Shown: positions 1 through 8,046 of the stretch, in pieces
How positions within the stretch are numbered: the stretch's first letter is position 1
Layout: each line of letters starts with the position of its first letter
Source: Lysobacter ciconiae
GTDB taxonomy: Bacteria > Pseudomonadota > Gammaproteobacteria > Xanthomonadales > Xanthomonadaceae
NCBI RefSeq assembly: GCF_015209725.1
Contig: NZ_CP063656.1
Coordinates: 2,029,001-2,093,000, forward strand
Length of the DNA: 64,000 nucleotides
Direction of reading: 5' to 3'
Made by a program: the position numbers and the translations under genes
Notes under the pieces: model-generated
The model's database searches: none
What the model saw: only the letters and a program-made list of their open reading frames with translations
Told to the model about the DNA's origin: nothing

Positions 1-419
1 TTCCGTCCGTCTTCCAGCTGCAGATCAATCCGGACCTGGTCACCCGCGACCGGCGTGACCCTGGGTTTCATCAGCATCATATGCAGGCCTCCGGGCTTGA
101 GCGTGACGCTATCGCTGGCAGGAACCACCAGGCGCGGGATCGCACGCATCCGCGCCATGCCATCGTCGAAACGCGTCTCGTGGATGGACACATCCTCAAA
201 GCCCGGGCTGCTGCCCGACACCAGGGTCACCGCCGTGTCGCAGGCGTTGGTGATGGTGCCAAAGCCCGCCAAGACCGGGATGCCGGCGGGCGGCACGCGG
301 ATCCAGCCGTCGCTGACTTCCGGCAGGCATTCCACATCGGCCGCGGCGGCCACCGGCGAGGCCAGACTGAATGCGACGGCGACAAGGGAGCCCAGCAGGG
401 AAACGCGGAGGGTGTTCAT
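1..419 (-). CDS. PCu(A)C-family periplasmic copper chaperone (3' end cut by window edge)
   Basis: The visible N-terminal ~139 residues start with a Sec signal peptide (MNTLRVSLLGSLVAVAFSLA, then an Ala-rich cleavage region). The mature part carries the family copper motif H-x10-M-x21-H-x-M: the His lies in SIHETRF, the Met in MARM, and the distal pair in GGLHMMLM. The spacing fits exactly. Members bind Cu(I) in the periplasm and pass it to cytochrome oxidase assembly or to copper detoxification. The gene is divergent from the lipoprotein at 458 with only 38 bp between the starts, so both promoters must be very compact or overlap. The C-terminus lies beyond position 1. Confidence 0.85.
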   Translation of the reverse strand, partial: MNTLRVSLLGSLVAVAFSLASPVAAAADVECLPEVSDGWIRVPPAGIPVLAGFGTITNACDTAVTLVSGSSPGFEDVSIHETRFDDGMARMRAIPRLVVPASDSVTLKPGGLHMMLMKPRVTPVAGDQVRIDLQLEDGR

Positions 420-457
420 GCCCTTATGATACCGGCAGGTCGAGACTGGAGTCCGAG

Positions 458-2023
458 ATGCGCCGAACGCTGCCCTTCCTTGCCGTTGCCGTTGCGCTCG
501 CCGCGTGTTCCGGCAAGCCCGCATCCGACCCAGAGGCCGCGCCTCCCGCCGCCAAGCCGACGCCGCCGCCGGCAAGCACCGGCGCCAACCCGGAAAGCGG
601 CAGCACGCGCCTGACCATCTACAGCGGCGACTACGAGTCGCTGTCCGGCGATACCCTCGCCCGCGTCGGCATGCCCGGGTTTGCGCTGGTCGAACGCCCG
701 CTGCATTACACCCTCCAGTCCGGCGTGAATTCCGTGTCGGCCAATGGCATGCCCCGCTCGATGGACGTGGAGGCCGCCCAGCTGCAGCCGCGCTCGGACG
801 GGATCAGCTTGCTGTCGCAACGCTTCGTCGCCCCGCTGTCGGGCACCGATGAAGTGATCGCCCAGGTGATCGGGCAGCGGATCGTGGTCGAGCACACCGC
901 CGGCACCGCCAAGCAGAGCGACAACGGCGTGCTGCTGGCCGCCAACGACGGCCTGACCCTGGCGCTGGGCGACGGCCGCATCAAGGTGATCCGCGATTAC
1001 GACAACTTCAGCGTGGTCGATGGCAGCAAGCTGGTGCCGCAGCAGGCCGAGCTGCGCTGGACCGTGCAGGCCGACAAGGCCGGCGACGCCGACTTCCTGC
1101 TCAGCTACCCGATGGGCGGCATGGCCTGGCGCGCCGAGTACCGCGCCACGCTGGCCAACGCGGACGCCGACGCCAGGAACTGCACGCTGGCGCTGGACGG
1201 CGCCGCCCTGCTGGTCAACCGCGCCGGCGTGGGTTTCGGCAATGCCCGGATCACGCTGGTCGCTGGTGAACCCGCCCACGCCCGCGGCCGTCCCGAGATG
1301 GCGATGAACAGCGCCTATGACGCGGCTGCCACGGCGGCGCCGAAGATGATGGACATGCCGTCGGTGCGGCAGTCCGGCGAATACCACGCCTACGAGCTGC
1401 CCAATGCCATCACTGTCGCCAACGGCGTGGTCGAGCGCGTGCCGCTGTTCGCCCAGCTGCCCGCGGTCACCTGCGAGCGCGCGTACACGGTCGGCCAGCG
1501 CGGTGAGCCGTGGATTCCGCCGCGTCCGCTGATCGAGCCGGTCCAGCGCGGCCAGACCGGGACCCTGCCGGTTACCGCGACCGTGGCAGTGACCAACTCC
1601 AAGGAGGCCGGCCTCGGCCAGCCGCTGCCGGCCGGTCGCGTGCGCGTGTTCGACGGCGAGGACTTCCTGGGCGAGTCGATGCTCGCGCATACCGCCCAGG
1701 GCGCCGATATCACCCTGGAGGTGGGCCGCCCGTTCGACCTGCGCGCCGAGCGCGAAGCCACCGACTTCCGTCTGGACCGCGCCGGCCGCACGATCACCGA
1801 GTCGTTCGCGATCACCCTGGGCAACGCCAAGGACAAAGATGCGACCATCCAGGTGCTGGAGAACCTGCCGCGCTGGAGCGACTGGCAGATCATCGAGTCC
1901 GGCGTGCCGGCGACAAAGAAGGGCGCCAACCAGGTGGAGTTCGACGTGCCGGTTCCGGCCAAGGGCGAGACCGTGCTGACCTACACCGTGCGCTACCGCT
2001 GGACCGAGGGCGACCGGCCGTGA
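458..2023 (+). CDS. DUF4139-domain lipoprotein
   Basis: 521 residues. Starting at the ATG at 458 gives a clean lipoprotein signal: MRRTLPFLAVAVALAACSGK, lipobox LAAC with Cys17. An upstream in-frame ATG at 371 would bury this signal, so it was not used. A Pro/Ala-rich linker follows. The middle and C-terminal parts read as the DUF4139 beta-rich domain, including LSYPMGGMAWRAEY and a C-terminal ETVLTYTVRYRW. The biochemical role of the family is unknown. The stop overlaps the GTG start of the next gene by 4 bases, so the two are probably translated as a pair. Confidence 0.75.
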   Translation: MRRTLPFLAVAVALAACSGKPASDPEAAPPAAKPTPPPASTGANPESGSTRLTIYSGDYESLSGDTLARVGMPGFALVERPLHYTLQSGVNSVSANGMPRSMDVEAAQLQPRSDGISLLSQRFVAPLSGTDEVIAQVIGQRIVVEHTAGTAKQSDNGVLLAANDGLTLALGDGRIKVIRDYDNFSVVDGSKLVPQQAELRWTVQADKAGDADFLLSYPMGGMAWRAEYRATLANADADARNCTLALDGAALLVNRAGVGFGNARITLVAGEPAHARGRPEMAMNSAYDAAATAAPKMMDMPSVRQSGEYHAYELPNAITVANGVVERVPLFAQLPAVTCERAYTVGQRGEPWIPPRPLIEPVQRGQTGTLPVTATVAVTNSKEAGLGQPLPAGRVRVFDGEDFLGESMLAHTAQGADITLEVGRPFDLRAEREATDFRLDRAGRTITESFAITLGNAKDKDATIQVLENLPRWSDWQIIESGVPATKKGANQVEFDVPVPAKGETVLTYTVRYRWTEGDRP

Positions 2024-2799
2024 GCCACGTCAAGGCCAGGGTGCATGGCGACGTGGTCGAGTTGCAGCTGGCCCGCCCGCCGGTCAATGCGCTGGACCCG
2101 GCCCTGTGCCGGGAGTTGCACCACGCGGTGACTTCGGCGATCAGCGAGGGTGCGCGCGGCATCGTGCTGGCCGGCGCGCCGCGGATCTTCTCCGCCGGCC
2201 TGGACGTTCCCTACCTGCTGTCGCTGGGCGATGACCGCAAGGCCATCAGCGAGGCCTGGCAGGCGTTTTTCGGCGCGGCACGCGCGCTTGCCGCCAGCAC
2301 CATCCCGGTGGTCGCGGCGATCACCGGTCACGCACCGGCGGGCGGTTGCGTGTACGCATTGTGCTGCGATTACCGGATCATGGCGTCCGGCGATTTCCGC
2401 ATTGGCCTGAACGAGACGCGGGTCGGCCTGGTTGCCCCGGAAGGGGTGCAGCGGCTGATGCGGCGCGTGGTTGGCGCGCACCGTGCCGAGCGCCTGCTGG
2501 TCGCCGGTGACATGGTCGACGCCGATACCGCGCTGCGGTTCGGCCTGGTCGATGAGCTGGTCGACATGGGCCCGGAGCACGACACCAGCGGTTTGCTGGC
2601 GCGCGCACACGAGTGGCTCGGCGCGCTGCTGGCCCTGCCCCACGACGCGATGCGCCACACCCGCGAGATTGCCCGCGCCGAGGTGATCGAGGCCCTGCAG
2701 CCGGAACACATCGGCCTGGAGGTGTTCGTCGACGCCTGGTTCGAGCCGGGCACGCAGGACGCGCTGAAGGCGCTGGTGGCGCGGCTGGGCAAAAAATAG
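2020..2799 (+). CDS. Crotonase-family protein, Delta3-Delta2-enoyl-CoA isomerase-like
   Basis: 259 residues from a GTG start that overlaps the previous stop (GTGA). The crotonase fold is clear: FSAGLDV (oxyanion-hole strand), GHAPAGGCVYALCCDYRIM, and GLNETRVGLVAP. The first hydratase glutamate (in GGGLELA of true hydratases) is absent, while the second (in LNETRVGL) is kept. That combination and the wording GGC..AL.CDYR...IGLNE are typical of Delta3-Delta2-enoyl-CoA isomerases, which shift double bonds during oxidation of unsaturated fatty acids. The assignment to isomerase is by motif only. A second, canonical hydratase lies at 5852. Confidence 0.75.
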   Translation: MSHVKARVHGDVVELQLARPPVNALDPALCRELHHAVTSAISEGARGIVLAGAPRIFSAGLDVPYLLSLGDDRKAISEAWQAFFGAARALAASTIPVVAAITGHAPAGGCVYALCCDYRIMASGDFRIGLNETRVGLVAPEGVQRLMRRVVGAHRAERLLVAGDMVDADTALRFGLVDELVDMGPEHDTSGLLARAHEWLGALLALPHDAMRHTREIARAEVIEALQPEHIGLEVFVDAWFEPGTQDALKALVARLGKK

Positions 2800-2830
2800 G
2801 TCTTCGGGTGGGCGTTGTATGACCGGGCAC

Positions 2831-2921
2831 CGAGGGCGAATGCCCTTGGGTGCGAATGTCCCCGGCACCGACGAAGCCGGTGCCTCCTCTTTTATTTCGC
2901 ACCCAAGGGCATTCGCCCTCG
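2831..2921. repeat. Palindromic intergenic repeat, copy 1
   Basis: Perfect 26-bp inverted arms at 2831-2856 and 2896-2921 (arm begins CGAGGGCGAATGCCCTTGGG) enclose a core with its own 7-bp stem, GGCACCG/CGGTGCC at 2864-2870 and 2878-2884. The whole 91 bp could form a cruciform or a long RNA hairpin. It is flanked by an 11-bp direct repeat CGTTGTATGAC at 2813-2823 and 2923-2933, which looks like a target-site duplication. Related elements lie at 2997, 16781 and probably 32033. Confidence 0.85.
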
Positions 2922-2996
2922 CCGTTGTATGACGGTGGTTGTAGAAGCGAAAGCCCAGCCGTTCGATGTCCGCGTACCGCTGCGATCTGACAGCGG

Positions 2997-3084
2997 GACC
3001 TGTGGGCCTTCGGGGCGAAATAGAGGAGGAGGCATCCGCCACAGGCGGGTGCCGGGGGACATTCGCCCGGAAGGTCGGCAGGTC
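2997..3084. repeat. Palindromic intergenic repeat, diverged copy
   Basis: Imperfect 23-bp arms at 2997-3019 and 3062-3084 enclose a core GAGGAGGCAT...GTGCCGGGGGACATTCGC that matches the core of copy 1 on the opposite strand. With copy 1 it fills nearly all of the gene-free gap 2800-3143. The remaining bases, 2934-2996, show nothing recognisable. Confidence 0.65.
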
Positions 3085-3143
3085 GCGCCCCTCGGCGGTC
3101 CACAGATCTCCCCCCGCCCAGCAGGTCACAGCCTGCGCGCTGG

Positions 3144-4046
3144 CTAGGCGCCGGTCGTGATCGGGCGCGCCGGGTCTTCGATCCAACCACTCCAGGAACC
3201 GGTGAACAGCTTCGCGCCGGGCAGGCCGGCGTGCGCCAACGCCAGCAGGTGATGGCAGGCGGTGACACCCGATCCGCACATCACCACCACTTCGTCCGGA
3301 TCACGACCGTCGAGCAGATCGGTGAACTCGTCCCGGAGCGCGGCCGCGGGCTTGAAGTGTCCGTTCTCGAGGTTGAGGGAATACGGCCGGTTGACCGCGC
3401 CGGGAACATGGCCGGCGACCTTGTCGATCGGCTCGACCTCACCGCGGTAGCGTTCGCCTGCGCGCGCGTCCACCAGCATGCCGCCGGCGGCCAGGTGCGA
3501 CTGGACCTGCGCTGCATCGAGCAGCAGCGCCGGGTCGAAGTCGGCGTGGTAGGCCGCCGGCGTGGGCGCGACGGGCGACCCGACCTCCACCAGGCAATCC
3601 TGCTCGGTCCAGCGCTTCCAGCCGCCGTCCAGCACCGCCACGTCGCGATGGCCGAGCGAACGCAGCAGGAACCAGGTGCGTGCGGCGGAAAGCCCTCCAT
3701 CGCCGGCGTCGTAGACCACTACCTGATGCTGAGGAGTGATGCCCCACTCGCCCAGCCTGTCGGTGAACTTCGCGGCGGTTGGCCAAGGGTGGCGACCGCC
3801 GGGGCGGGAATGGTCCGACAGGTCGCGGTCGAGGTCGGCAAAGTACGCGCCGGGGATGTGGGACTGCCGGTAGGCCTGCTCGCACGCGGCCGGATCGGCG
3901 AGCGATGAGCGCGCATCCAGCACCACCACGTCGGGCCGGCCGAGTGCACGGGCCAGATCTTCCACCGTCACCAGGGTCTGCCAGCGCGGCATCGAATGGG
4001 AACCGGACTTCGACCCGGAAGTCGAATGGGAAACCTGATCGCTCAT
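3144..4046 (-). CDS. sseA: 3-mercaptopyruvate sulfurtransferase (two-domain rhodanese)
   Basis: 300 residues, two rhodanese domains. The C-terminal active-site loop reads CGSGVTA, the form found in mercaptopyruvate sulfurtransferases rather than the CRKGVT loop of thiosulfate sulfurtransferases. It transfers sulfur from 3-mercaptopyruvate to thiol acceptors or cyanide. The chosen start (MSDQVSHS) overlaps the stop of the Nudix gene as ATGA, which supports coupling. A later Met (MPRWQTLVTV), closer to where family members usually begin, is an alternative that would drop an 18-residue Ser-rich leader. It is the last gene of a three-gene unit with the Nudix and DUF1289 genes. Confidence 0.9.
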   Translation of the reverse strand: MSDQVSHSTSGSKSGSHSMPRWQTLVTVEDLARALGRPDVVVLDARSSLADPAACEQAYRQSHIPGAYFADLDRDLSDHSRPGGRHPWPTAAKFTDRLGEWGITPQHQVVVYDAGDGGLSAARTWFLLRSLGHRDVAVLDGGWKRWTEQDCLVEVGSPVAPTPAAYHADFDPALLLDAAQVQSHLAAGGMLVDARAGERYRGEVEPIDKVAGHVPGAVNRPYSLNLENGHFKPAAALRDEFTDLLDGRDPDEVVVMCGSGVTACHHLLALAHAGLPGAKLFTGSWSGWIEDPARPITTGA

Positions 4047-4678
4047 GTCACGTGCTCCAGTCGCTGCCGCAGGTTCATCAGGATAGAGGCGGTCACGCCC
4101 CAGATGCGCTGGGCCGGATAGCGGTACTCCCAGACCTCGCGCTTGCGGCCGCGGTAGTCCACATGCTTGCCGACCAGGTTCCCCGGATCGAGCAGGAACG
4201 CCAGCGGCACCTCGAACACCTCGGCGACCTCGCCCGGGTCGGCATGGATGCGGTGCGCGGGATCGATCACCGCCACGACCGGGATCACCCGGAAGCCGGT
4301 GATGGTGAGCAAGGGGTCGAGCAGGCCCAACGGCGTGACCTGCGCCGGGGGCACGCCGATTTCCTCGTCGGTCTCGCGCAGCGCGGCGGCGACCGCATCC
4401 ACGTCATCTTCCTCCACGCGGCCACCGGGAAAGGCGACCTGCCCGCCGTGGTGGCGCAGCGCATCGGTGCGTCGCGTCAGCAGGACCTGGGTGGCATCGG
4501 GTCGCGGTACCAGCCCGACCAAAACAGCAGCGTCGAATTGCGGGTCGCCGGGCAGCAGAAGATCGTGCAGCTCGGCGAGGTTCCATGCCGGGCCGGTGGG
4601 TGGCGATTGCAGCGGGTGCAACGCGCGTCGCAGCCGACCGCCGGCATCCAGCCGCGCGATCAGTGCCGCAGGGCTCAT
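4043..4678 (-). CDS. Nudix hydrolase, coenzyme A pyrophosphatase (NudL/YeaB) type
   Basis: 211 residues from MSPAALIARL. It carries the signature that marks CoA-type Nudix proteins, LLTRRTDALRHHGGQVAFPG, directly followed by the Nudix box with GGRVEEDD and RETDEEIG. Family members hydrolyse CoA and acyl-CoA to phosphopantetheine and 3',5'-ADP. The start overlaps the DUF1289 stop as ATGA and the stop overlaps sseA in the same way, so the three genes form a tightly coupled operon. Longer in-frame N-termini exist but would run into the DUF1289 gene. Confidence 0.85.
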   Translation of the reverse strand: MSPAALIARLDAGGRLRRALHPLQSPPTGPAWNLAELHDLLLPGDPQFDAAVLVGLVPRPDATQVLLTRRTDALRHHGGQVAFPGGRVEEDDVDAVAAALRETDEEIGVPPAQVTPLGLLDPLLTITGFRVIPVVAVIDPAHRIHADPGEVAEVFEVPLAFLLDPGNLVGKHVDYRGRKREVWEYRYPAQRIWGVTASILMNLRQRLEHVT

Positions 4679-4860
4679 CCCCGCCCTGCCTCGCGGTCCG
4701 GCAACACCACGTCCATCAGGTGGGCGCGCTCGCAATCGTCCATCTGCGACCAGCGCGCGATCTCATCGCCGGTGCGATGGCAGCCGTCGCATTGCCCGCG
4801 CTCATCCAGAACGCACACGCCGGTGCAGGGAGTGAGCATGGGCGGCAGGGGCTGGTACAT
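4675..4860 (-). CDS. DUF1289 small Cys-rich protein
   Basis: 61 residues (MYQPLPPMLTPCTGVCVLDE...). The spacing PCTGVC...GQCDGCHRTGDEIARW is the DUF1289 pattern of four cysteines, probably a small metal site; function is not known. The start is set by the Shine-Dalgarno AGGAG eight bases upstream of the ATG. It is first in the operon DUF1289-Nudix-sseA. A longer frame to 4929 exists but has no such ribosome site. Confidence 0.8.
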   Translation of the reverse strand: MYQPLPPMLTPCTGVCVLDERGQCDGCHRTGDEIARWSQMDDCERAHLMDVVLPDREAGRG

Positions 4861-4967
4861 GGCAACACTCCTGAAAGCGCACGAACTCCAAAGGCCAGAA
4901 ATGCGTTGCGCCGGACGGGGCCGGCGCAACGTTGAGACGGTTCGCGGACCAGGCCGCGGTCACACCT

Positions 4968-5657
4968 TTACTTGACGCTGACCAGCTTGATCTCGAACTG
5001 CACCGCCATGTTGGGCGGAATGCCGGTACGCGGATCGGCACCGTACGCCTTGTCGGCCGGCAGGGTGACTTCCCACTTGGATCCGGCAGGCATCATCTGC
5101 AGCGCTTCGCGCATCGCCGGCATCTCGACTTCCGACAACTTGATGTCGGGCATCGGGCGTGCCTGCGAGGCTTCGCCTTGCTGACGCTGGCCCCACGGGA
5201 ACGGGCCGGCGACTTCCAGCGAGACGGTGCTGGCGGCAGTCGGCTTGGCACCCTTGCCCGCTTCGATCACGCGGTACTGGACGCCGCTGGGCAGCGCCTG
5301 CACGCCGGCCTTGGCCTTGTTCTGGGCGATGAAGGCGTCGCTGCGGGTCTTGTTTTCAGCGGCTGCGGAATCCCAGGCCGCCTTCGCCTTGGCCTGCTGG
5401 CGCTTCTGCATGTTCTCCACGGCGCTGCGGAGCTGGTCGACGGGCACGGCCGGGTCCTTCTTCGCGTAGCCGTCCTGCAATCCCTTGGTGATGGTGCCGA
5501 CGTCGAGCGCTTCGCCGCTTTCGCTGGCATTGCGTCCCAGGTCATAACCGAGCGCGTAGCTCAGCTTGCCCTTTTCGGATGAGGTGTCCTGGGCGAAGGC
5601 TTGGCCTGCGGTCAGGGTCAAGGCCGCAACGGCGACCGCAATCAAACGCAACTTCAT
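4968..5657 (-). CDS. FKBP-type peptidyl-prolyl isomerase-like periplasmic protein with altered active site
   Basis: 229 residues. There is a signal peptide (MKLRLIAVAVAALTLTAGQA-FAQ), a helical FKBP N-terminal dimerisation domain (KLSYALGYDLG...) and a C-terminal FKBP domain recognisable from GVQYRVIEAGKG and from GSKWEVTLPADKAYG. Between these, the usual VHYTG...DG..FDSS segment and the VIxGW active-site Trp are missing; the protein reads VSLEVAGPFPWGQRQQG and SEVEMPAMREALQMM instead. Folding or chaperone activity is plausible; prolyl isomerase activity is doubtful. A good Shine-Dalgarno (GGAGG) precedes the start. Confidence 0.75.
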   Translation of the reverse strand: MKLRLIAVAVAALTLTAGQAFAQDTSSEKGKLSYALGYDLGRNASESGEALDVGTITKGLQDGYAKKDPAVPVDQLRSAVENMQKRQQAKAKAAWDSAAAENKTRSDAFIAQNKAKAGVQALPSGVQYRVIEAGKGAKPTAASTVSLEVAGPFPWGQRQQGEASQARPMPDIKLSEVEMPAMREALQMMPAGSKWEVTLPADKAYGADPRTGIPPNMAVQFEIKLVSVK

Positions 5658-5851
5658 TCGGTAAAACCTCCGGAGGTGACGCGAAGCGGACGCACCGCCC
5701 CGATTGGGATGCCACGCCGGTCAACAGCCCCGGGCGGACACGCTAGGATAACGACGCAAGGGCTTAACCGCCACTGACGACCCACGTCCGACCCTCGCTT
5801 GGCCGGCAAGTTCCGCAATCCACCCGTCTCTCTTTTTCCCGGACCCGATCA

Positions 5852-6646
5852 ATGCCCGAAAACGCCGCCTCCGCCATCGTCACCGTCGCCGACCACGCCG
5901 CCGTCCGCGTGATCACCGTCAACCGCCCGGACAAGTTGAACGCGCTGAACGCCGCCACGCTGGATGCGCTGCACGCGGCGTTCGACGCGGCCGACAGCGA
6001 TCCCGGCGTGCGCTGCGTGGTGCTGACCGGCGCCGGCGAGAAAGCGTTCGTGGCGGGCGCCGACATCAGTGAGATGAACGCGTTGACGCCGGTCCAGGGC
6101 CGCGATTTCTCGCTGCGCGGCCAGCGCCTGATGCGGCGCATCGAGAAGCTCGGCAAGCCGGTCATCGCGATGGTCAACGGCTTCGCACTCGGCGGCGGGC
6201 TGGAGCTGGCCATGTGCTGCCACCTGCGCATCGCATCCGACAAGGCCAAGGTCGGACAGCCGGAGGTGAACCTGGGGCTGATCCCGGGCTTTGGCGGCAC
6301 CCAGCGCCTGCTGCGGCTGGCCGGACGCGCGGCCACGCTGGAGCTGTGCCTGGTCGGCGCACCGGTGGACGCTGCCCGCGCGCTGGAACTGGGCATCGTC
6401 AATCGCGTCGTTGCCGCCGCCGAGCTGCACGAGGAGACCATGAAGCTGGCCGGGCAGCTGGCGGCGTCCGCACCGCTGGCCCTGCGCGGGGTGATCGACT
6501 GCGTCAACGTCGGCGGCGAGTGCGGGATCGAGGAAGGCCTGGAGTACGAGACGGCGCAGTTCGGCCTGATGTTCTCCACCGATGACATGCGCGAAGGCAC
6601 CAGCGCGTTCCTCGAACGTCGCAAGCCGGCGTTCCAGGGCAGCTGA
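5852..6646 (+). CDS. Enoyl-CoA hydratase (crotonase family)
   Basis: 264 residues. Both catalytic glutamates of true hydratases are present: GGGLELAM and GQPEVNLGLIPGFGGTQRL. The oxyanion-hole segment AFVAGADISEM is also intact. It should hydrate trans-2-enoyl-CoA in fatty-acid or branched-chain acyl-CoA breakdown. It stands upstream of the Cys-cluster protein and nth with a gap of only 5 bases to the next gene, so the three may be cotranscribed. Which acyl chain it prefers cannot be read from sequence. Confidence 0.88.
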   Translation: MPENAASAIVTVADHAAVRVITVNRPDKLNALNAATLDALHAAFDAADSDPGVRCVVLTGAGEKAFVAGADISEMNALTPVQGRDFSLRGQRLMRRIEKLGKPVIAMVNGFALGGGLELAMCCHLRIASDKAKVGQPEVNLGLIPGFGGTQRLLRLAGRAATLELCLVGAPVDAARALELGIVNRVVAAAELHEETMKLAGQLAASAPLALRGVIDCVNVGGECGIEEGLEYETAQFGLMFSTDDMREGTSAFLERRKPAFQGS

Positions 6647-6651
6647 AGCCG

Positions 6652-7209
6652 GTGGATCCGGAGTTCGCTTCCGCCGCGGCGCCATCGCGACTGCCACTGC
6701 CAGCGCCGGCCTGTGCCTGCGGCTGCACGGATGCGCGCGGCAGCGCCGCCCATCCGGTCAGCAATGCGCTGGCGGTCGGCGACCTGGACCGCGCCTTTTC
6801 GCTCGGGTTGTTGGACGTCACGCCCTGCCCCGCGTGCAGCGCGGACTGCAGTGTATTGCTGGATCGCGTGCAGGGCGAGCGCCGGCAGGCGCTGGCGGCT
6901 CGTGCGCGCTATCGCCAGCGCGAAGCGAGGCTGGAGCGTCGGCGGCTGGAGCGCGAGCAGCGCCGGGCGGCGCTCGTTGCGGGAGTCAAGGGCTCGCCCA
7001 AGACGACGGTTCCCGGCGCGGTCGAAACGGCGCGCCCGTTCGAGGCGCCACGCGTGGTGAGCCCGGCGCTGCCGGCGGCCGCGGCTGCGGCATTGGCGCG
7101 GGCGCAGGCAAAAGTCGCGGCGCGCGCTCAGGCAAAGTCGCCGCCCCGATCAGCCACCCCGAGTCCGCCCAAGCACGACCCGCCCGAGCACGGAGATCCC
7201 AAGCGTTGA
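6652..7209 (+). CDS. Hypothetical protein with two cysteine clusters and a basic helical middle
   Basis: 185 residues from GTG. The N-terminal ~65 residues hold two Cys groups, CACGC and CPACSADC, around an Ala/Leu helix (NALAVGDLDRAF). A strongly Arg-rich, probably helical stretch follows (RQREARLERRRLEREQRR), then an Ala/Pro-rich low-complexity tail. I do not recognise the family. The Cys groups could bind zinc or an iron-sulfur cluster; this is inference. The stop overlaps the TTG start proposed for nth (TTGA), suggesting linked expression with a DNA glycosylase. Codon use matches neighbours, so it looks like a real gene. Confidence 0.6.
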   Translation: MDPEFASAAAPSRLPLPAPACACGCTDARGSAAHPVSNALAVGDLDRAFSLGLLDVTPCPACSADCSVLLDRVQGERRQALAARARYRQREARLERRRLEREQRRAALVAGVKGSPKTTVPGAVETARPFEAPRVVSPALPAAAAAALARAQAKVAARAQAKSPPRSATPSPPKHDPPEHGDPKR

Positions 7210-7931
7210 GCACCCCGGTCCGCCGCAAGACCCGCCCGCGCTCGAAGCTGCGCAAGGCCGAGATCGAGGAGATGTTTGCCCGGCTGCGCCAACTCAACCC
7301 GGAACCGACCACCGAGCTGGAATTTGCCAGCCCCTACGAGCTGCTGGTGGCGGTGACGCTGTCGGCCCAGTCCACCGACGTGGGCGTCAACAAGGCGACG
7401 CGGAAACTGTTCCCGGTCGCCAATACGCCGGCGGCGATAGCGGCCCTCGGCGTGGAAGGCCTGAAGCCCTACATCGCCACCATCGGGCTGTACAACACCA
7501 AGGCGGCGAACGTGGTGGCCATGGCCGAGCTGCTGCTGGAACGGCACGACGGCCAGGTTCCCAACGACCGCGCGGCGCTGGAGGCCCTGCCCGGCGTCGG
7601 CCGCAAGACCGCCAACGTGGTGCTCAACACCGCGTTCGGCGAACCGACGATGGCGGTCGATACCCACATCTTCCGGGTGTCCAACCGCACCGGCCTGGCG
7701 CCGGGCAGGAATGTGCGCGAGGTCGAGGACCTCCTGGTGGGGGTGATTCCCGACGAGTACCTGCGCGACGCCCACCACTGGCTGATCCTGCACGGGCGCT
7801 ACGTGTGCAAGGCGCGCACGCCCGACTGCCCGCATTGCGTGATCCGCGACATCTGCCGCTACAGCGACAAGACGCCTGGGGAACCGGAGGCGCCACCGGA
7901 CGGCGTGGGCAAGCGTCAGGGTCGCGGCTGA
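7206..7931 (+). CDS. nth: Endonuclease III, base-excision repair DNA glycosylase/AP lyase
   Basis: 241 residues from TTG at 7206. The helix-hairpin-helix LPGVGRKTANVV contains the catalytic Lys, and VDTHIFRV the catalytic Asp. The C-terminus has the [4Fe-4S] ligands C-x6-C-x2-C-x5-C (CKARTPDCPHCVIRDIC). It removes oxidised pyrimidines and cleaves the abasic site. The TTG start overlaps the previous stop by 4 bases; the next in-frame Met (MFARLRQLNP) matches the usual family start more closely but would lose about 22 basic residues. Either start leaves the enzyme complete. Confidence 0.93.
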   Translation: MSTPVRRKTRPRSKLRKAEIEEMFARLRQLNPEPTTELEFASPYELLVAVTLSAQSTDVGVNKATRKLFPVANTPAAIAALGVEGLKPYIATIGLYNTKAANVVAMAELLLERHDGQVPNDRAALEALPGVGRKTANVVLNTAFGEPTMAVDTHIFRVSNRTGLAPGRNVREVEDLLVGVIPDEYLRDAHHWLILHGRYVCKARTPDCPHCVIRDICRYSDKTPGEPEAPPDGVGKRQGRG

Positions 7932-7981
7932 CGCAGGCGCAAACGCTTGCGCGACCCCGCGGCCGCTTTGCCACGGCGCCG

Positions 7982-7999
7982 TTGTCATATCGCGGCAAT
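7982..7999 (+). promoter_or_regulatory. PHO-box-like site upstream of the OprP-like porin
   Basis: TTGTCAT-ATCG-CGGCAAT: two 7-mers separated by 4 bases, the arrangement of PhoB sites (consensus CTGTCAT-N4-CTGTCAT). The first half has one mismatch, the second three. A site with the same layout lies upstream of pstS. It is a candidate only. Confidence 0.5.
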
Positions 8000-8046
8000 G
8001 TTGCCTCTCCACACTGCACGCACTTTCCAATGTGACGCCCTCCGCC

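Noticed and set aside
416..1690. Long minus-strand reading frame opposite the DUF4139 gene
   Set aside because: No domain, His/Arg/Gly-rich composition typical of antisense in GC-rich DNA; the plus-strand gene has a lipobox and a known domain.
1993..3279. Minus-strand frame running through the crotonase gene and the palindromic repeats
   Set aside because: It spans non-coding repeats and an established gene; no ribosome site or domain.
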